Shown one piece after another: positions 50,771 through 59,687 of a stretch of 64,000 nucleotides of DNA. Under the pieces are notes generated by a model that did no database searches, was not told the origin of the DNA, and saw only the letters and a program-made list of their open reading frames with translations. The stretch is from CAVVXN01 sp963772585. Its GTDB lineage: Bacteria; Planctomycetota; PLA2; JAEUHO01. The DNA is taken from contig CAVYXV010000013.1 of assembly GCA_963772585.1 (NCBI GenBank), positions 186,001 through 250,000 of the forward strand. Direction: 5' to 3'. The stretch's first letter is position 1. Every line of letters starts with the position of its first letter. The position numbers and the translations under genes were made by a program.

Positions 50771-51772
50771 TCACTCGTCGCGGACGCGCAGGACCGCGGA
50801 CCCCTGGATCTCGTCCGCCACGATGCTCGAGAGGCCCTCGTGCACCTGCTCGAAGGGGAAGACGCGCACGTGGGTGTGGATCTGGCCCTCGGCGGCGAGC
50901 GCGAGCAGATCCTCGCCGTCCTGGCGCGTGCTCGCCGTCGTGCTCCTCAGCGTCCGTTCGCCAAAGAGCTGGGTGTCGTAGTCGATGGACGGGATCTTCG
51001 ACATGTGGATCGCCGCCGAGGAGACGGTCCCTCCCCAGCGGACGGCTTCGAGCGCCAGGGGGATCAGCTCGCCCGCCGGCGCGAAGATGACGGCGCGGTC
51101 GAGCACTTCGGGCGGCCGATCGTCCGACCCCCCGGCCCAGACGGCGCCCATGCGTCGCGCCAGCTCGCGATGGGCCTCTCCCCGGGTCACCACGTAGACG
51201 CGACAGCCCATGGCCCGGGCCACCTGCAGGGCGATGTGGGCGGAGGAGCCGAACCCGTAGAGGCCCACGTTCTCGCCTTCCTCGACGTCCGCCTGCCGGA
51301 GCGCCCGGAAGCCGATGATGCCCGCGCAGAGCAGCGGGGCGGCCTCGGCCGAGCCGATGCCCTCGGGGATCTCGTACGCGAAGGCCTCGGGGACCTTGAC
51401 GCGCTCCGCGTAGCCGCCGTTCACGTGGTAGCCGGTGAAGGTGGCACTCCGGCAGAGGTTCTCGTCTCCGCGGAAGCAGTCCGCGCACGCCCCGCACGTG
51501 TGGTGGAGCCACGCCACGCCGACGCGGGCTCCCTCCTCGAACCGGTCGCCGCCCTGCACGACCCGCCCCACGACCTGGTGGCCGGGGACGATCGGAAGCC
51601 GGGGCAGAGCGATCTCCTTCTGGACGATGTGGATGTCCGTTCGGCACAGGCCGCAGACGTCGACGTCGATCACGATCTCGTCGTCGTCCACAACGGGTTC
51701 ATCCACGTCCTCGAGCACCAGAGGACCGTCCGTCCCGATGGGACCGGGACGATGCAGGACCCACGCCTTCAT
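50771..51772 (-). CDS. Zinc-dependent medium-chain alcohol dehydrogenase
   Basis: A 333-residue MDR-type dehydrogenase. The catalytic zinc ligands are in VCGLCRTDIH and GHQVVGRV, the structural zinc loop is CGACADCFRGDENLC, and the nucleotide-binding segment is GLYGFGSSAHIALQVA. It is closest to propanol-preferring (AdhP/AdhA) enzymes, zinc alcohol dehydrogenases with broad substrates. ATG 51772 follows GGGAGG. The GFGSSAH loop replaces the usual GxGxxG third glycine by serine and alanine, as in this subfamily. Cofactor choice cannot be read confidently. Confidence 0.9.
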   Translation of the reverse strand: MKAWVLHRPGPIGTDGPLVLEDVDEPVVDDDEIVIDVDVCGLCRTDIHIVQKEIALPRLPIVPGHQVVGRVVQGGDRFEEGARVGVAWLHHTCGACADCFRGDENLCRSATFTGYHVNGGYAERVKVPEAFAYEIPEGIGSAEAAPLLCAGIIGFRALRQADVEEGENVGLYGFGSSAHIALQVARAMGCRVYVVTRGEAHRELARRMGAVWAGGSDDRPPEVLDRAVIFAPAGELIPLALEAVRWGGTVSSAAIHMSKIPSIDYDTQLFGERTLRSTTASTRQDGEDLLALAAEGQIHTHVRVFPFEQVHEGLSSIVADEIQGSAVLRVRDE

Positions 51773-51809
51773 GCGCACGCCTCCCGCGGCATTCTCGCAG
51801 GCGGCGGGC

Positions 51810-54497
51810 CTACACGTCGAGGGGGTCCATCTTCTCCGGGTCGATCTCGAGGGCGGGGATGGCCTTCGCCAGCTCCGCGGCCTCCACCGCGCCGTTGCGC
51901 TCCAGCGCCTGGAGGGCAGCCAGGGCGATGAACTCCGGGTCCACCTCGAAGTGTCGCCGGAGGGCCTCCCGCGTATCGCTCATCCCGAAGCCGTCCGTCC
52001 CCAGGGTGACGAACGTTCCGGGGACCCAGGCCTGGATCTGGTCGGGGACCAGCTTCACGAAATCGCTCGCCGCGACGAACGGTCCCTCGACGCCCTCGAG
52101 GATGCGGACCACGTAGGGGATGCGCGCCTCCTCCTCCGGGTGGAGCCGGTTCCAGCGCTCGCACTGGAGCGCATCCCGCCGGAGCTGTTGGTAGCTCGTC
52201 GCGCTCCAGACGTCCGACGAGACGTCGAACCGGTCCGCCAGCAGCGCTTGTGCGTCCAGCACACGCTTGAGGATCGACCCGCTGCCGAAGAGCTGGACGT
52301 GGCGCTTCTTCCGGGAGGAGGCCGGGCGGTAGCGGTAGAGCCCTCCCAGGACGCCCTTCCGGATCGCCTCGAGGTCCCCCGGCAGCTTGGGCTGCGGGTA
52401 GTTCTCGTTGTGGACGGTCATGTAGTAGAAGACGTCCTCCTCCTTCGTCACCATCCGGTCGAGGCCGTCCTCGACGACCATCGCGATCTCGTACGCCCAG
52501 GCCGGGTCGTAGGCGCGGATGTTGGGGATCGTGGTGGCGTAGACGTGGCTGTGTCCGTCCTCGTGCTGGAGCCCTTCGCCGTTCAGCGTCGTCCTCCCGG
52601 CGGTCGCGCCGATCAGGAAGCCCCGCCCCCGGGTGTCGCCGAACGCCCAGATCTGGTCGCCGGTGCGCTGGAATCCGAACATCGAGTAGAAGAGGTAGAA
52701 GGGCACCATGGGCTGGCCGTGCGTGGCGTAGGAGGTGCCCGCCGCGGTGAAGGACGCCATCGAACCCGCCTCGGTGATGCCCTCCTCGAGGACCTGACCG
52801 TCCTTCGACTCGCGGTAATAGAGGAGCTGCTCGCGGTCCACCGGTTCGTAGAGCTGGCCGTGGGCCGCGTAGATCCCGACCTGTCGGAAGAGCGGCTCCA
52901 TGCCGAACGTCCGGGCCTCGTCCGGGATGATGGGGACGATTCGCCGCCCCAGGTTCTCGTCCTTGATGAGCTTGGTCAGCAGGCGCACGAAGGCCATCGT
53001 CGTGGAGACGCCGCCGGGGTTCTTCGTGCCCTCGAGGAACTCCTCGTAGGTGTCCGGTCCCGGGACCGGCACCGACACGCGCGGCTCGCGGATCCGGACG
53101 GGCAGCGCGCCGCCGAGGGCCTTCCGCCGCGTCCGCACGTAGTCCACCTCGGGGCTGTTCGGGCCGGGGTGGTAGTACGGCGCCTGCGGGAGCTGGTCGT
53201 CGGGGATCGGCAGCTCGAGACGGTCCCGGAACTCGCGTAGCTGCTCGTCCGAGAACTTCTTCATCTGGTGCGTGACGTTCTTGCTTTCGAACCCCTCGCC
53301 CAGCGCGAATCCCTTCACGGTCTGCGCGAGCACCACCGTCGGACGGCCCTTGTGCTCCACCGCCGCCTCGTAGGCCGCGTAGATCTTGCGGGGATCGTGA
53401 CCGCCGCGCCTCAGCGCCGTGATCTGTTCGTCGCTCAGGTGCGAGACGAGGCCCAGGAGTTCCGGACTGGTGCCGAAGAAGTGCTTGCGGATGTAGCCGC
53501 CGCCCTCCGCGCGGAACTTCTGGAGGTGACCGTCGAGCACCTCGTTCATGCGGCGGTGCAGTTGGCCGTTCACGTCCCGCGCGAGGAGATCGTCCCAGTC
53601 CCGCGACCAGAGCACCTTGATGACGTTCCATCCGGCGCCGCGGAAGACCGTCTCGAGCTCCTGCACGATCTTGCCGTTGCCGCGCACCGGACCGTCCAGC
53701 CGCTGGAGGTTGCAGTTGACGACCCACGTGAGGTTGTCGAGGCCCTCCCGGGACGCCACGGAGAGGGCCCCGAGCGACTCCGGTTCGTCCGTCTCGCCGT
53801 CGCCCACGAAGGCCCAGACGCGCGACTCGGGACCCTCCAGGATGCCGCGGGCCCGGAGATAGCGGTTGAACCGGGCCTGGTAGATGGAGGCGATCGGCCC
53901 CAGCCCCATGGAGACCGTCGGGAACTGCCAGAACTCCGGCATCAGGCGGGGGTGGGGATAGGAGGAGAGTCCGCTTCCGCGGAGCGTCTCGCGCCGGAAG
54001 CGGTCCAGGCGCTCCGCCGTGAACCGACCTTCCAGGAAGGCGCGGGCGTAGATGCCGGGTGCGCCGTGTCCCTGGAAGAAGACCTGGTCCGGATTGCGGT
54101 CCTCGCCCGGACCCCGGAAGAAGTGGTGGAAGCCGACGTCGTAGAGCTCCGCGGACGAGGCGTAGGTCGAGAGGTGACCGCCCAGGTTCGGGAAGCGATG
54201 GTTCGCGCGCGACACCATCACCGCGGCGTTCCATCGGATGATGTCGCCGATCCGCCGCTCCATCTCTTCATCGCCGGGGAAGGGGGGCTCCCGGTGCGCG
54301 GGGATCGTGTTCACGTAGTCGGAGGCGAGCAGGTCCTCGGGCAGGCACCCGATGCGCCGCGCCTGCGCCATGACCTGCGAGAGGATGTAGCGGGCCCGGT
54401 TGGGCCCGGCGGCCCGCACGACGGCATCGAGCGATTCGGTCCACTCGCGGGTCTCGACCGGGTCACTGTCTTGTTGGATCGTCTGGTACAGCGTCAT
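51810..54497 (-). CDS. aceE: Pyruvate dehydrogenase E1 component (homodimeric, AceE type)
   Basis: An 895-residue AceE, thiamine diphosphate-dependent, which decarboxylates pyruvate and reductively acetylates E2. The ThDP motif begins FVGDGETDEPE and ends VNCNLQRLDGPV. N-terminal HFPNLGGHLSTYAS-like region (RFPNLGGHLS), IPDEARTFGMEPLFRQVGIY and EDGHSHVYATTIPN match E. coli AceE, whose length (887) is similar. It is a full homodimeric enzyme, not the alpha/beta heterotetramer. Genes for E2 and E3 are not in the window. A 236-base gap separates it from purB upstream. Confidence 0.96.
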   Translation of the reverse strand: MTLYQTIQQDSDPVETREWTESLDAVVRAAGPNRARYILSQVMAQARRIGCLPEDLLASDYVNTIPAHREPPFPGDEEMERRIGDIIRWNAAVMVSRANHRFPNLGGHLSTYASSAELYDVGFHHFFRGPGEDRNPDQVFFQGHGAPGIYARAFLEGRFTAERLDRFRRETLRGSGLSSYPHPRLMPEFWQFPTVSMGLGPIASIYQARFNRYLRARGILEGPESRVWAFVGDGETDEPESLGALSVASREGLDNLTWVVNCNLQRLDGPVRGNGKIVQELETVFRGAGWNVIKVLWSRDWDDLLARDVNGQLHRRMNEVLDGHLQKFRAEGGGYIRKHFFGTSPELLGLVSHLSDEQITALRRGGHDPRKIYAAYEAAVEHKGRPTVVLAQTVKGFALGEGFESKNVTHQMKKFSDEQLREFRDRLELPIPDDQLPQAPYYHPGPNSPEVDYVRTRRKALGGALPVRIREPRVSVPVPGPDTYEEFLEGTKNPGGVSTTMAFVRLLTKLIKDENLGRRIVPIIPDEARTFGMEPLFRQVGIYAAHGQLYEPVDREQLLYYRESKDGQVLEEGITEAGSMASFTAAGTSYATHGQPMVPFYLFYSMFGFQRTGDQIWAFGDTRGRGFLIGATAGRTTLNGEGLQHEDGHSHVYATTIPNIRAYDPAWAYEIAMVVEDGLDRMVTKEEDVFYYMTVHNENYPQPKLPGDLEAIRKGVLGGLYRYRPASSRKKRHVQLFGSGSILKRVLDAQALLADRFDVSSDVWSATSYQQLRRDALQCERWNRLHPEEEARIPYVVRILEGVEGPFVAASDFVKLVPDQIQAWVPGTFVTLGTDGFGMSDTREALRRHFEVDPEFIALAALQALERNGAVEAAELAKAIPALEIDPEKMDPLDV

Positions 54498-54642
54498 GGG
54501 CCCGCCTCTGACTCGTGACAGGGGAGAACGACGCACTGTACCCACGTCCCCGGGCTGGGCGCAGGTTCGCGGATGGGCGAAGAAGATGGGGCGAGGGACC
54601 GAGCCCGAACGAGGGAGCGCGAGGCAAGGCGTGAGGAGGAGG

Positions 54643-54666
54643 CCTCTCCGCAGCGGGGCGGAGAGG
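54643..54666 (-). terminator. Weak hairpin downstream of purB
   Basis: A 9-bp stem (54643-54651 with 54658-54666) with a six-base loop lies about 70 bases beyond the purB stop. On the minus strand it is followed by CCTCCTCCTCACG, so there is no T-tract; termination is possible but unproven. Confidence 0.35.
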
Positions 54667-54733
54667 ACGAGCAACGCGGCATCGCGATATCGCCGTCGGG
54701 CGAAGGCCCGGACGCGACGTCTTCCCGTCCTCT

Positions 54734-56173
54734 CTACACGGTGAGGTCGAAAGAGCCGCCCAGGGCGTCGCGGTAGGGCGCCAGGGCCGGGCGCACGCGT
54801 TCGGCGAGGAAGCGCGTCGTCTGTTGGGGGGCGATCCCCACGAACCGTCCCACGCGAAGCAGCGCGTCGAAGTCGCCCTTGACGGCGACGAACGCTTCGT
54901 CGCCGGCGAGACGCTCCAGCAGGTCGTTCGTCCGTGCCCCCTCGAGCAGCCGCTCCTTCGCGGCGAGGCTGTGCCGGCGGATCCGCTCGTGCAGGTCCTG
55001 CCGGTCGCCGCCCGCGCGGACGGCCCGCATCAGGATCTCCTCCGTGGCCATGAAGGGGAGCTCCCGCTCCAGCCGCGAGGCGACGACGGCTTCGTTCACC
55101 ACGAGGCCCTGCGCGACGTTCGCCACGATGCGGAGGATGCCGTCCGCGGCGAGGAACGCCTCGGGCAGGAACATGCGGCGCCCGGCGGAATCGTCGAGCG
55201 TGCGCTCGAGCCACTGCGCCGCCGCCATGTTCGCGGCCTCGGGAAGGAAGGCGAGGAGGTGGCGCGCCAGCGAGGTGACCCGTTCCGACCGCATCGGGTT
55301 CTGCTTGTAGGCCATCGCGGAGGAACCGATCTGGTCCTTCCCGAAGGGCTCCGACACTTCCCGGAGGTTGGACAGCAGGCGGACGTCGTTGGCCATGCGC
55401 GTGGCGCTGATGGCGATGCCGCCCAGGACGGAGAGGATCTCGTAGTCGGCCTTGCGTGGGTACGTCTGCCCCGAAACGGCCAGGGGCTCGTCGAAGCCGG
55501 CGCTCTCCGCCACCTTCCGGTCGAGCTCCAGGACCTTCTCCACGTCGCCGCCGAGCAGGGCGACGAAGGAGGCCTGCGTCCCCGTGGTGCCCTTGGAGCC
55601 CAGGAAGGGGAGCTCGCGGGCCATCCGCTCGACGGCCTCGAGGTCGCGCAGGAAGTCCTGCATCCAGAGACACGCCCGCTTGCCCACCGTCGTCGGCTGC
55701 GCGGGCTGGAAGTGCGTGTACGCGAGGCACGGCGTCGCGGCGTGCGTCTCGGCGAACGCGGCGAGCGCCGCCACGGCCTCCGCGAGAAGCACCGCCACCG
55801 CGTCGAGCGCTTCGCGGTAGAGGATCACGTCGGCGTTGTCGGTCACGTAGCACGACGTGGCGCCGAGGTGGATCACGCCCCGCGCCTGCGGGGCGGCGTC
55901 GCCGTAGGCGTGGACGTGGGCCATGACGTCGTGGCGGAACCGCCGCTCGTAGGCGGCGGCCTTCGCGAAGTCGATGTCGTCCAGCGCCGCCTTCATCGCC
56001 TCGATCTGCGCGTCCTCGATGCCGACGCCCAGCTCGCGCTCCGCCTCCGCCAGCCAGATCCAGAGGAGGCGCCACGTGTGGACGCGACGGCGCTCCGAGA
56101 AGAGGGCCCGCATGGCCTCCCCTGCGTACCGGGTGCCGAGCGGGCTGCGGTATTCGTCGTGCGGCGAGCTCAC
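54734..56173 (-). CDS. purB: Adenylosuccinate lyase
   Basis: A 479-residue PurB that makes AICAR and AMP in purine synthesis. The fumarase/aspartase superfamily signature reads SSAMAYKQNPMRSE (family GSSAMPYKRNP). RGVIHLGATSCYVTDNAD and TPCLAYTHFQPAQPTTVGKR cover the other two conserved regions. GTG 56173 overlaps the upstream gene's stop as GTGA, so coupling is likely. The usual MA(M)PYK is A-Y-K-Q here, a normal variation in PurB groups. Neighbours are not purine genes. Confidence 0.95.
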   Translation of the reverse strand: MSSPHDEYRSPLGTRYAGEAMRALFSERRRVHTWRLLWIWLAEAERELGVGIEDAQIEAMKAALDDIDFAKAAAYERRFRHDVMAHVHAYGDAAPQARGVIHLGATSCYVTDNADVILYREALDAVAVLLAEAVAALAAFAETHAATPCLAYTHFQPAQPTTVGKRACLWMQDFLRDLEAVERMARELPFLGSKGTTGTQASFVALLGGDVEKVLELDRKVAESAGFDEPLAVSGQTYPRKADYEILSVLGGIAISATRMANDVRLLSNLREVSEPFGKDQIGSSAMAYKQNPMRSERVTSLARHLLAFLPEAANMAAAQWLERTLDDSAGRRMFLPEAFLAADGILRIVANVAQGLVVNEAVVASRLERELPFMATEEILMRAVRAGGDRQDLHERIRRHSLAAKERLLEGARTNDLLERLAGDEAFVAVKGDFDALLRVGRFVGIAPQQTTRFLAERVRPALAPYRDALGGSFDLTV

Positions 56174-56721
56174 GGGGCGTCCCCGGGAGCGCGCTCCAGG
56201 GCGAGGTCGCCGCTGCCGTCGTCGGAGGGGACCACGCGCCAGCGACCGGGCGAGATGCCGGGGTAGGCGGGGTCGGACAGACGCGCGTCCACGTACTGGG
56301 CGAAGTAGTAGAGCGCGCGTTCCACCGTGGCGCGGATGTAGCGCGTGCCCGCGTTCAGGTCGTCGTGGTCCGTGGTGACCTGGAGCGTCTCCAACCGCCC
56401 GCCGAGGTCCACCTTCGCCCGGCTCGCACTGCGGATCTCTCCGACGCTGCGCCACGGTTGCAGGCGGAGGGTGAGGCCACCCAGTCCGGCGTTCAGCAGG
56501 TCCCACTCGAGAGACTCGCCCGCTTCGAGCCGCCGCCAACTGTCCCGGATCAGTTCGAGGTTGTTCAGCAGGAAGGTCAGGGCCTTGCGCTGGGGCCACG
56601 CCGGTTTCGACTGGAAGTCGCGGTAGCGCGGGGGCAGGAAGCCCAGGGCCGTCTCGTCGTCATTCCACGTCCGCTGCAGATTGAGGAGCGAGACCCAGTA
56701 GCGTTGCTGTTCCGGATACAC
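56170..56721 (-). CDS. Hypothetical protein upstream of purB
   Basis: A 183-residue soluble protein without recognisable family. It has several tryptophans (RYWVSLLNLQRTWNDD, SWRRLEAGESLEWDLL), a mixed alpha/beta composition and an acidic C-terminus. AAGAGGT precedes GTG 56721 and the end overlaps purB by GTGA, so it is translated in the purB operon. The 37-base gap to the DUF2520-like gene suggests it could follow that gene's transcript. No signal or membrane segment. Confidence 0.7.
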   Translation of the reverse strand: MYPEQQRYWVSLLNLQRTWNDDETALGFLPPRYRDFQSKPAWPQRKALTFLLNNLELIRDSWRRLEAGESLEWDLLNAGLGGLTLRLQPWRSVGEIRSASRAKVDLGGRLETLQVTTDHDDLNAGTRYIRATVERALYYFAQYVDARLSDPAYPGISPGRWRVVPSDDGSGDLALERAPGDAP

Positions 56722-56758
56722 GGGCTGACCTCTTGTCCGGCCTGGTGCCGGCCGGGAG

Positions 56759-57700
56759 CTACCTTCGGAACACGTCGGGCAGATCGCCGCCCGCGGGCGG
56801 GGGAGGCGGACCCTCCTCCGGCATGGGGTACTCGCCTTCCGCCAGCACGTCGAGCATCGCGGCGGCTCTCTCCCGGCCGAGGCTTCCCTTTCGAACGGCC
56901 ACCTCGACGGTCCGGCGCCCCATTTCCCGGTAGAAGCGCACCGCGTTGCCCGGGATCTCGCGCAGCCGCTGCATGTGGCTCCGGACGGTCCCGAGGTCGC
57001 CGCGGGCGATCGGCCCCGTGAGCGCGTCGGGAACCCCCACGGCCTCCAGGTTCGCGATCGTGCCCTTGATGAGGGGCAGGAGCGCGGGAAGGGCGACTCC
57101 CTGGGGCACGCCGGCCCTCAGCAAGAGGGTCTGCGCGTAGTCGATCAGGCTGACAAGGAAGTTCGACGCGGCGCTCGCGCCGGCGTGATAGAGCGCCTTG
57201 TTGCGGCTCTCGATGCAGATGGGGCGGCCGTCCAGGGCGATCACGACGCTGCGGAGCACCTCCACCGCCTCCTCGTCGCCCTCGAGGAAGAAGAAGGAAT
57301 CGGGAAGCATCCGGACCGCGGTGTCCACTTCCGCGAAGGTCTGGAGCGGGTGCATCGAACCGCGGTACGCCCCGGCCGCTTCCGTGCCGGAGAGCACGCG
57401 GGCCGGCAGCCCGCCGGCCAGGTGGGCCACCACGGCTCCGCGCTTGAGGGCCCCGCTCGCGGCCACCAGGATCGAGACGCTCGGGATCACACGGTCGGGC
57501 ACCGCGAGGAAGACGATGTCGGCGCCCATCGCCGAGAGCCCCGGGTCGCCCACCAGTTCGCCCTGGCCGATCAGGTCGCGGGCCACCTGGGCCGAGCGCG
57601 CGTGGCGGCTGCACACCGCGACGATCTCGTAGCCGGCCCGGCGGAGGAGGATGCCCAGGGACGTGCCCAGGACGCCAGCCCCGATGATCGTGACCTTCAC
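56759..57700 (-). CDS. Rossmann-fold DUF2520-like dehydrogenase
   Basis: A 313-residue NAD(P)-dependent oxidoreductase-like protein. The nucleotide-binding start is VTIIGAGVLGTSLGILL (GxGxxG type), and the following ADIVFLAVPDRVI and AHLAGGL resemble prephenate/ketopantoate-type dehydrogenases. The C-terminal helical domain with NKALYHAGASAASNFLVSL matches DUF2520. The role is not established for this family. GTG 57700 begins at the GXGXXG strand; an SD-like AAGGAGG lies about 12 bases upstream after a hairpin. Confidence 0.82.
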   Translation of the reverse strand: MKVTIIGAGVLGTSLGILLRRAGYEIVAVCSRHARSAQVARDLIGQGELVGDPGLSAMGADIVFLAVPDRVIPSVSILVAASGALKRGAVVAHLAGGLPARVLSGTEAAGAYRGSMHPLQTFAEVDTAVRMLPDSFFFLEGDEEAVEVLRSVVIALDGRPICIESRNKALYHAGASAASNFLVSLIDYAQTLLLRAGVPQGVALPALLPLIKGTIANLEAVGVPDALTGPIARGDLGTVRSHMQRLREIPGNAVRFYREMGRRTVEVAVRKGSLGRERAAAMLDVLAEGEYPMPEEGPPPPPAGGDLPDVFRR

Positions 57701-57716
57701 CTTGGAGTCCGCCTCC

Positions 57717-57740
57717 TTCTCCCTCCGTCCAGAGGGAGAA
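57717..57740 (-). other. Hairpin just upstream of the DUF2520-like gene's ribosome-binding site
   Basis: An 8-bp stem (57717-57724 with 57733-57740) with an eight-base loop abuts the AAGGAGG Shine-Dalgarno on the minus strand. It could act in the leader transcript or stabilise it; there is no further evidence. Confidence 0.35.
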
Positions 57741-57877
57741 GCGTACCGGCGCCCGTGGCGGGACGAAAGGGTGCGGCGCAGCCGCCCTGGGCTCGTCGAA
57801 GGGGCGGTCGAGGCGCCACGCCGCTGCGGGGCTCCGCCGCCGGCCGACGCCCGAGCATGGGATCTCTTGCCACGCGA

Positions 57878-58672
57878 TCAGGCTTCGACGGCGTGGACCA
57901 GCGAGGCGCCCGCGCCGCGGCTCGCCGCCGCCGCGAGCGCACGGTGGACGTACGCCTTCGCGCCGCGAACGGCTTCGAGAAGGGGGGCCCCCCGACCGAG
58001 GCGGGCCGCGAGGGACGCGGCGAAGGCGCAACCGGTCCCGTGGGCGTTGGCCCCCGGGAGGCGCGGGAGCGCCAGCCGGAGGGAGCCTTCCGGGGTCGCG
58101 AGGACGTCCACCGCCTCCGTCCCGTGGCCGTGTCCGCCCTTGACCACCACCGCCCGACAGCCGAGGGCGAGCAGCGCCCGCGCGGCGTCCTCCATCCCCT
58201 CCTCCGGGACGGCGTCCCGGCCGAGCAGGCGCGCGGCCTCCGGGAGGTTCGGGGTGATCACCCAGGCCCGGGGCACGAGGCGCTCTCGCAGGGCCTCCAG
58301 GGCGTCGGGCCGGAGCAGTTCGCCGCCGGTCGTCGCGACGAGCACCGGATCCACGACCAGGGGGCCGTCGAACGCGGCCTGGAGGACGTCGGCGACGGCT
58401 GCGATCGTCTCGCCGCTCCAGAGCATGCCCGTCTTGATGGCCGCCGGGCGGACCTCCTCGAGGACGACCTCCAACTGCTGGCGGACCAGGTCGGCGGGCA
58501 CGGGCTCGACGCGCCGCACCCCCGTTCTCCCCTGGACGGTCAAGGCGGTCACCACCGCCGTCCCCTCCACGCCGTGCGCCGCGAAGGTCTTGAGGTCCCC
58601 CTGGAGCCCGGCGCCTCCCGTAGGGTCCGAACCGGCAATCGTACACAAGGGGATGTGGTTTCGTGCGCACAT
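57878..58672 (-). CDS. thiD: Hydroxymethylpyrimidine/phosphomethylpyrimidine kinase
   Basis: A 264-residue ribokinase-like kinase that phosphorylates HMP and HMP-P for thiamine synthesis. Typical features: TIAGSDPTGGAGLQGDLKTF, VTALTVQGRTGV, PAAIKTGMLWS, VVVKGGHG and the anion-hole/catalytic GANAHGTGCAFAASLAA near the C-terminus. ATG 58672 (MCARNHIPLCTIAG) is the natural start. ThiE or ThiC are not nearby. Pyridoxal-type kinases are the closest alternative, but the GSDPTGGAG start favours ThiD. Confidence 0.93.
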   Translation of the reverse strand: MCARNHIPLCTIAGSDPTGGAGLQGDLKTFAAHGVEGTAVVTALTVQGRTGVRRVEPVPADLVRQQLEVVLEEVRPAAIKTGMLWSGETIAAVADVLQAAFDGPLVVDPVLVATTGGELLRPDALEALRERLVPRAWVITPNLPEAARLLGRDAVPEEGMEDAARALLALGCRAVVVKGGHGHGTEAVDVLATPEGSLRLALPRLPGANAHGTGCAFAASLAARLGRGAPLLEAVRGAKAYVHRALAAAASRGAGASLVHAVEA

Positions 58673-58718
58673 CGCGCTAGACTCCGGGTTGCGAGGTCTC
58701 TCTCGGGAGGAGGATCCC

Positions 58719-59588
58719 ATGCTCGATGTCCGGATGGAGCGGGCGGTACGACCGATGGGGATGGCGGTGGCGGTGGCCCTGCTGCTCGGCCTCGGGGCCT
58801 GCCGGTCCCGATCCCTGGCGGTCCCCGGCACGGCCGTCGGCCCCTGCGACACCCTCGAGGGACGCCTACCGCCGGGGCGGTGCAGCCAGTCCTTCACGTT
58901 CGAGGGGGTCGAGTCCTCCCTGCTCTCCTTCGATCTGAGGAGCGACGCCGGAAACATCGCCGCGCCCGACGTCCAGCTCTTCGATCCCCAGGGCAAGCCG
59001 ATCCCCGTCGCCGCGCAGACCACCACGGCGAAGGGCGCGGCGACCACCCACGTCGAGGGCGTCGTCCTCCTCCGCTCCGGCGCCTACCAGGTGACCGTGA
59101 CGCCGCAGACACCGTGCGAGACCGTCTACTACACCTTCCACCACGATCTCGCCTTCCCGGGGATCTCGGATCTCCGGGTGAACCTCACGAGCTGCGACAC
59201 CTACCCCGTGAGCATCTCCGCGCCGCGCGGCGGGGAGGTGACCGTCCGCATCCAGCCGCTTCGCGGGTCCTCCACGAGGGTCCAGGTGAACGGCGTCGAG
59301 GACCCGTGGGGTGGACGCGCGCTCGACCCTTCCCGCCGGCTCCAGGGTGCGCCGGCCCCGACCGTGCACCACGGAGACGACGGGAGCTACTACCTCAACT
59401 TCAACGCCCCCATCCCGGGTCGGTACACGGTCCTGGCCGCCGCCAAGCCGGGGGGGAACGGCCCGGCCACGGTGAGCGCCTCCGTCCGGCCGCCCCCGAC
59501 GACATCGCGGATGGTGCTCCACCCCGACCATGCGCCCGACGGGTACGGGGTCGCCGCCTCCGCCTCCGGGTCGATGTCGGACCGGTAG
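58719..59588 (+). CDS. Exported lipoprotein with two Ig/pre-peptidase-like beta domains
   Basis: A 289-residue protein with a lipoprotein-type signal: basic N-terminus, hydrophobic stretch AVALLLGLGAC with lipobox LGAC. The mature part has beta-rich repeats with FTFEGVESSLLSFDLRSD and VVLLRSGAYQVTVTPQTP, then GSYYLNFNAPIPGRYTV, the latter two typical of pre-peptidase C-terminal domains. Four cysteines besides the lipid one may pair. AGGAGG precedes ATG 58719. It is divergent from thiD and about 100 bases before the multi-PDZ protease, so it may belong with that cluster. Confidence 0.78.
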   Translation: MLDVRMERAVRPMGMAVAVALLLGLGACRSRSLAVPGTAVGPCDTLEGRLPPGRCSQSFTFEGVESSLLSFDLRSDAGNIAAPDVQLFDPQGKPIPVAAQTTTAKGAATTHVEGVVLLRSGAYQVTVTPQTPCETVYYTFHHDLAFPGISDLRVNLTSCDTYPVSISAPRGGEVTVRIQPLRGSSTRVQVNGVEDPWGGRALDPSRRLQGAPAPTVHHGDDGSYYLNFNAPIPGRYTVLAAAKPGGNGPATVSASVRPPPTTSRMVLHPDHAPDGYGVAASASGSMSDR

Positions 59589-59655
59589 GAAGCCCCGAAC
59601 GCCTCGGCTCCCCCGTTCCGAAGGGACGAGGGCCCTCCCTCTTGGTACCCCTGGT

Positions 59656-59675
59656 CCGGCCGAGCGGTCGGCCGG
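59656..59675 (+). other. Hairpin before the multi-PDZ protease ribosome-binding site
   Basis: An 8-bp GC stem (59656-59663 with 59668-59675), loop GCGG, overlaps the first G of the GGGAGA Shine-Dalgarno of the next gene. It could limit translation or end upstream transcription; no T-tract follows. Confidence 0.35.
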
Positions 59676-59687
59676 GAGACCGATTGG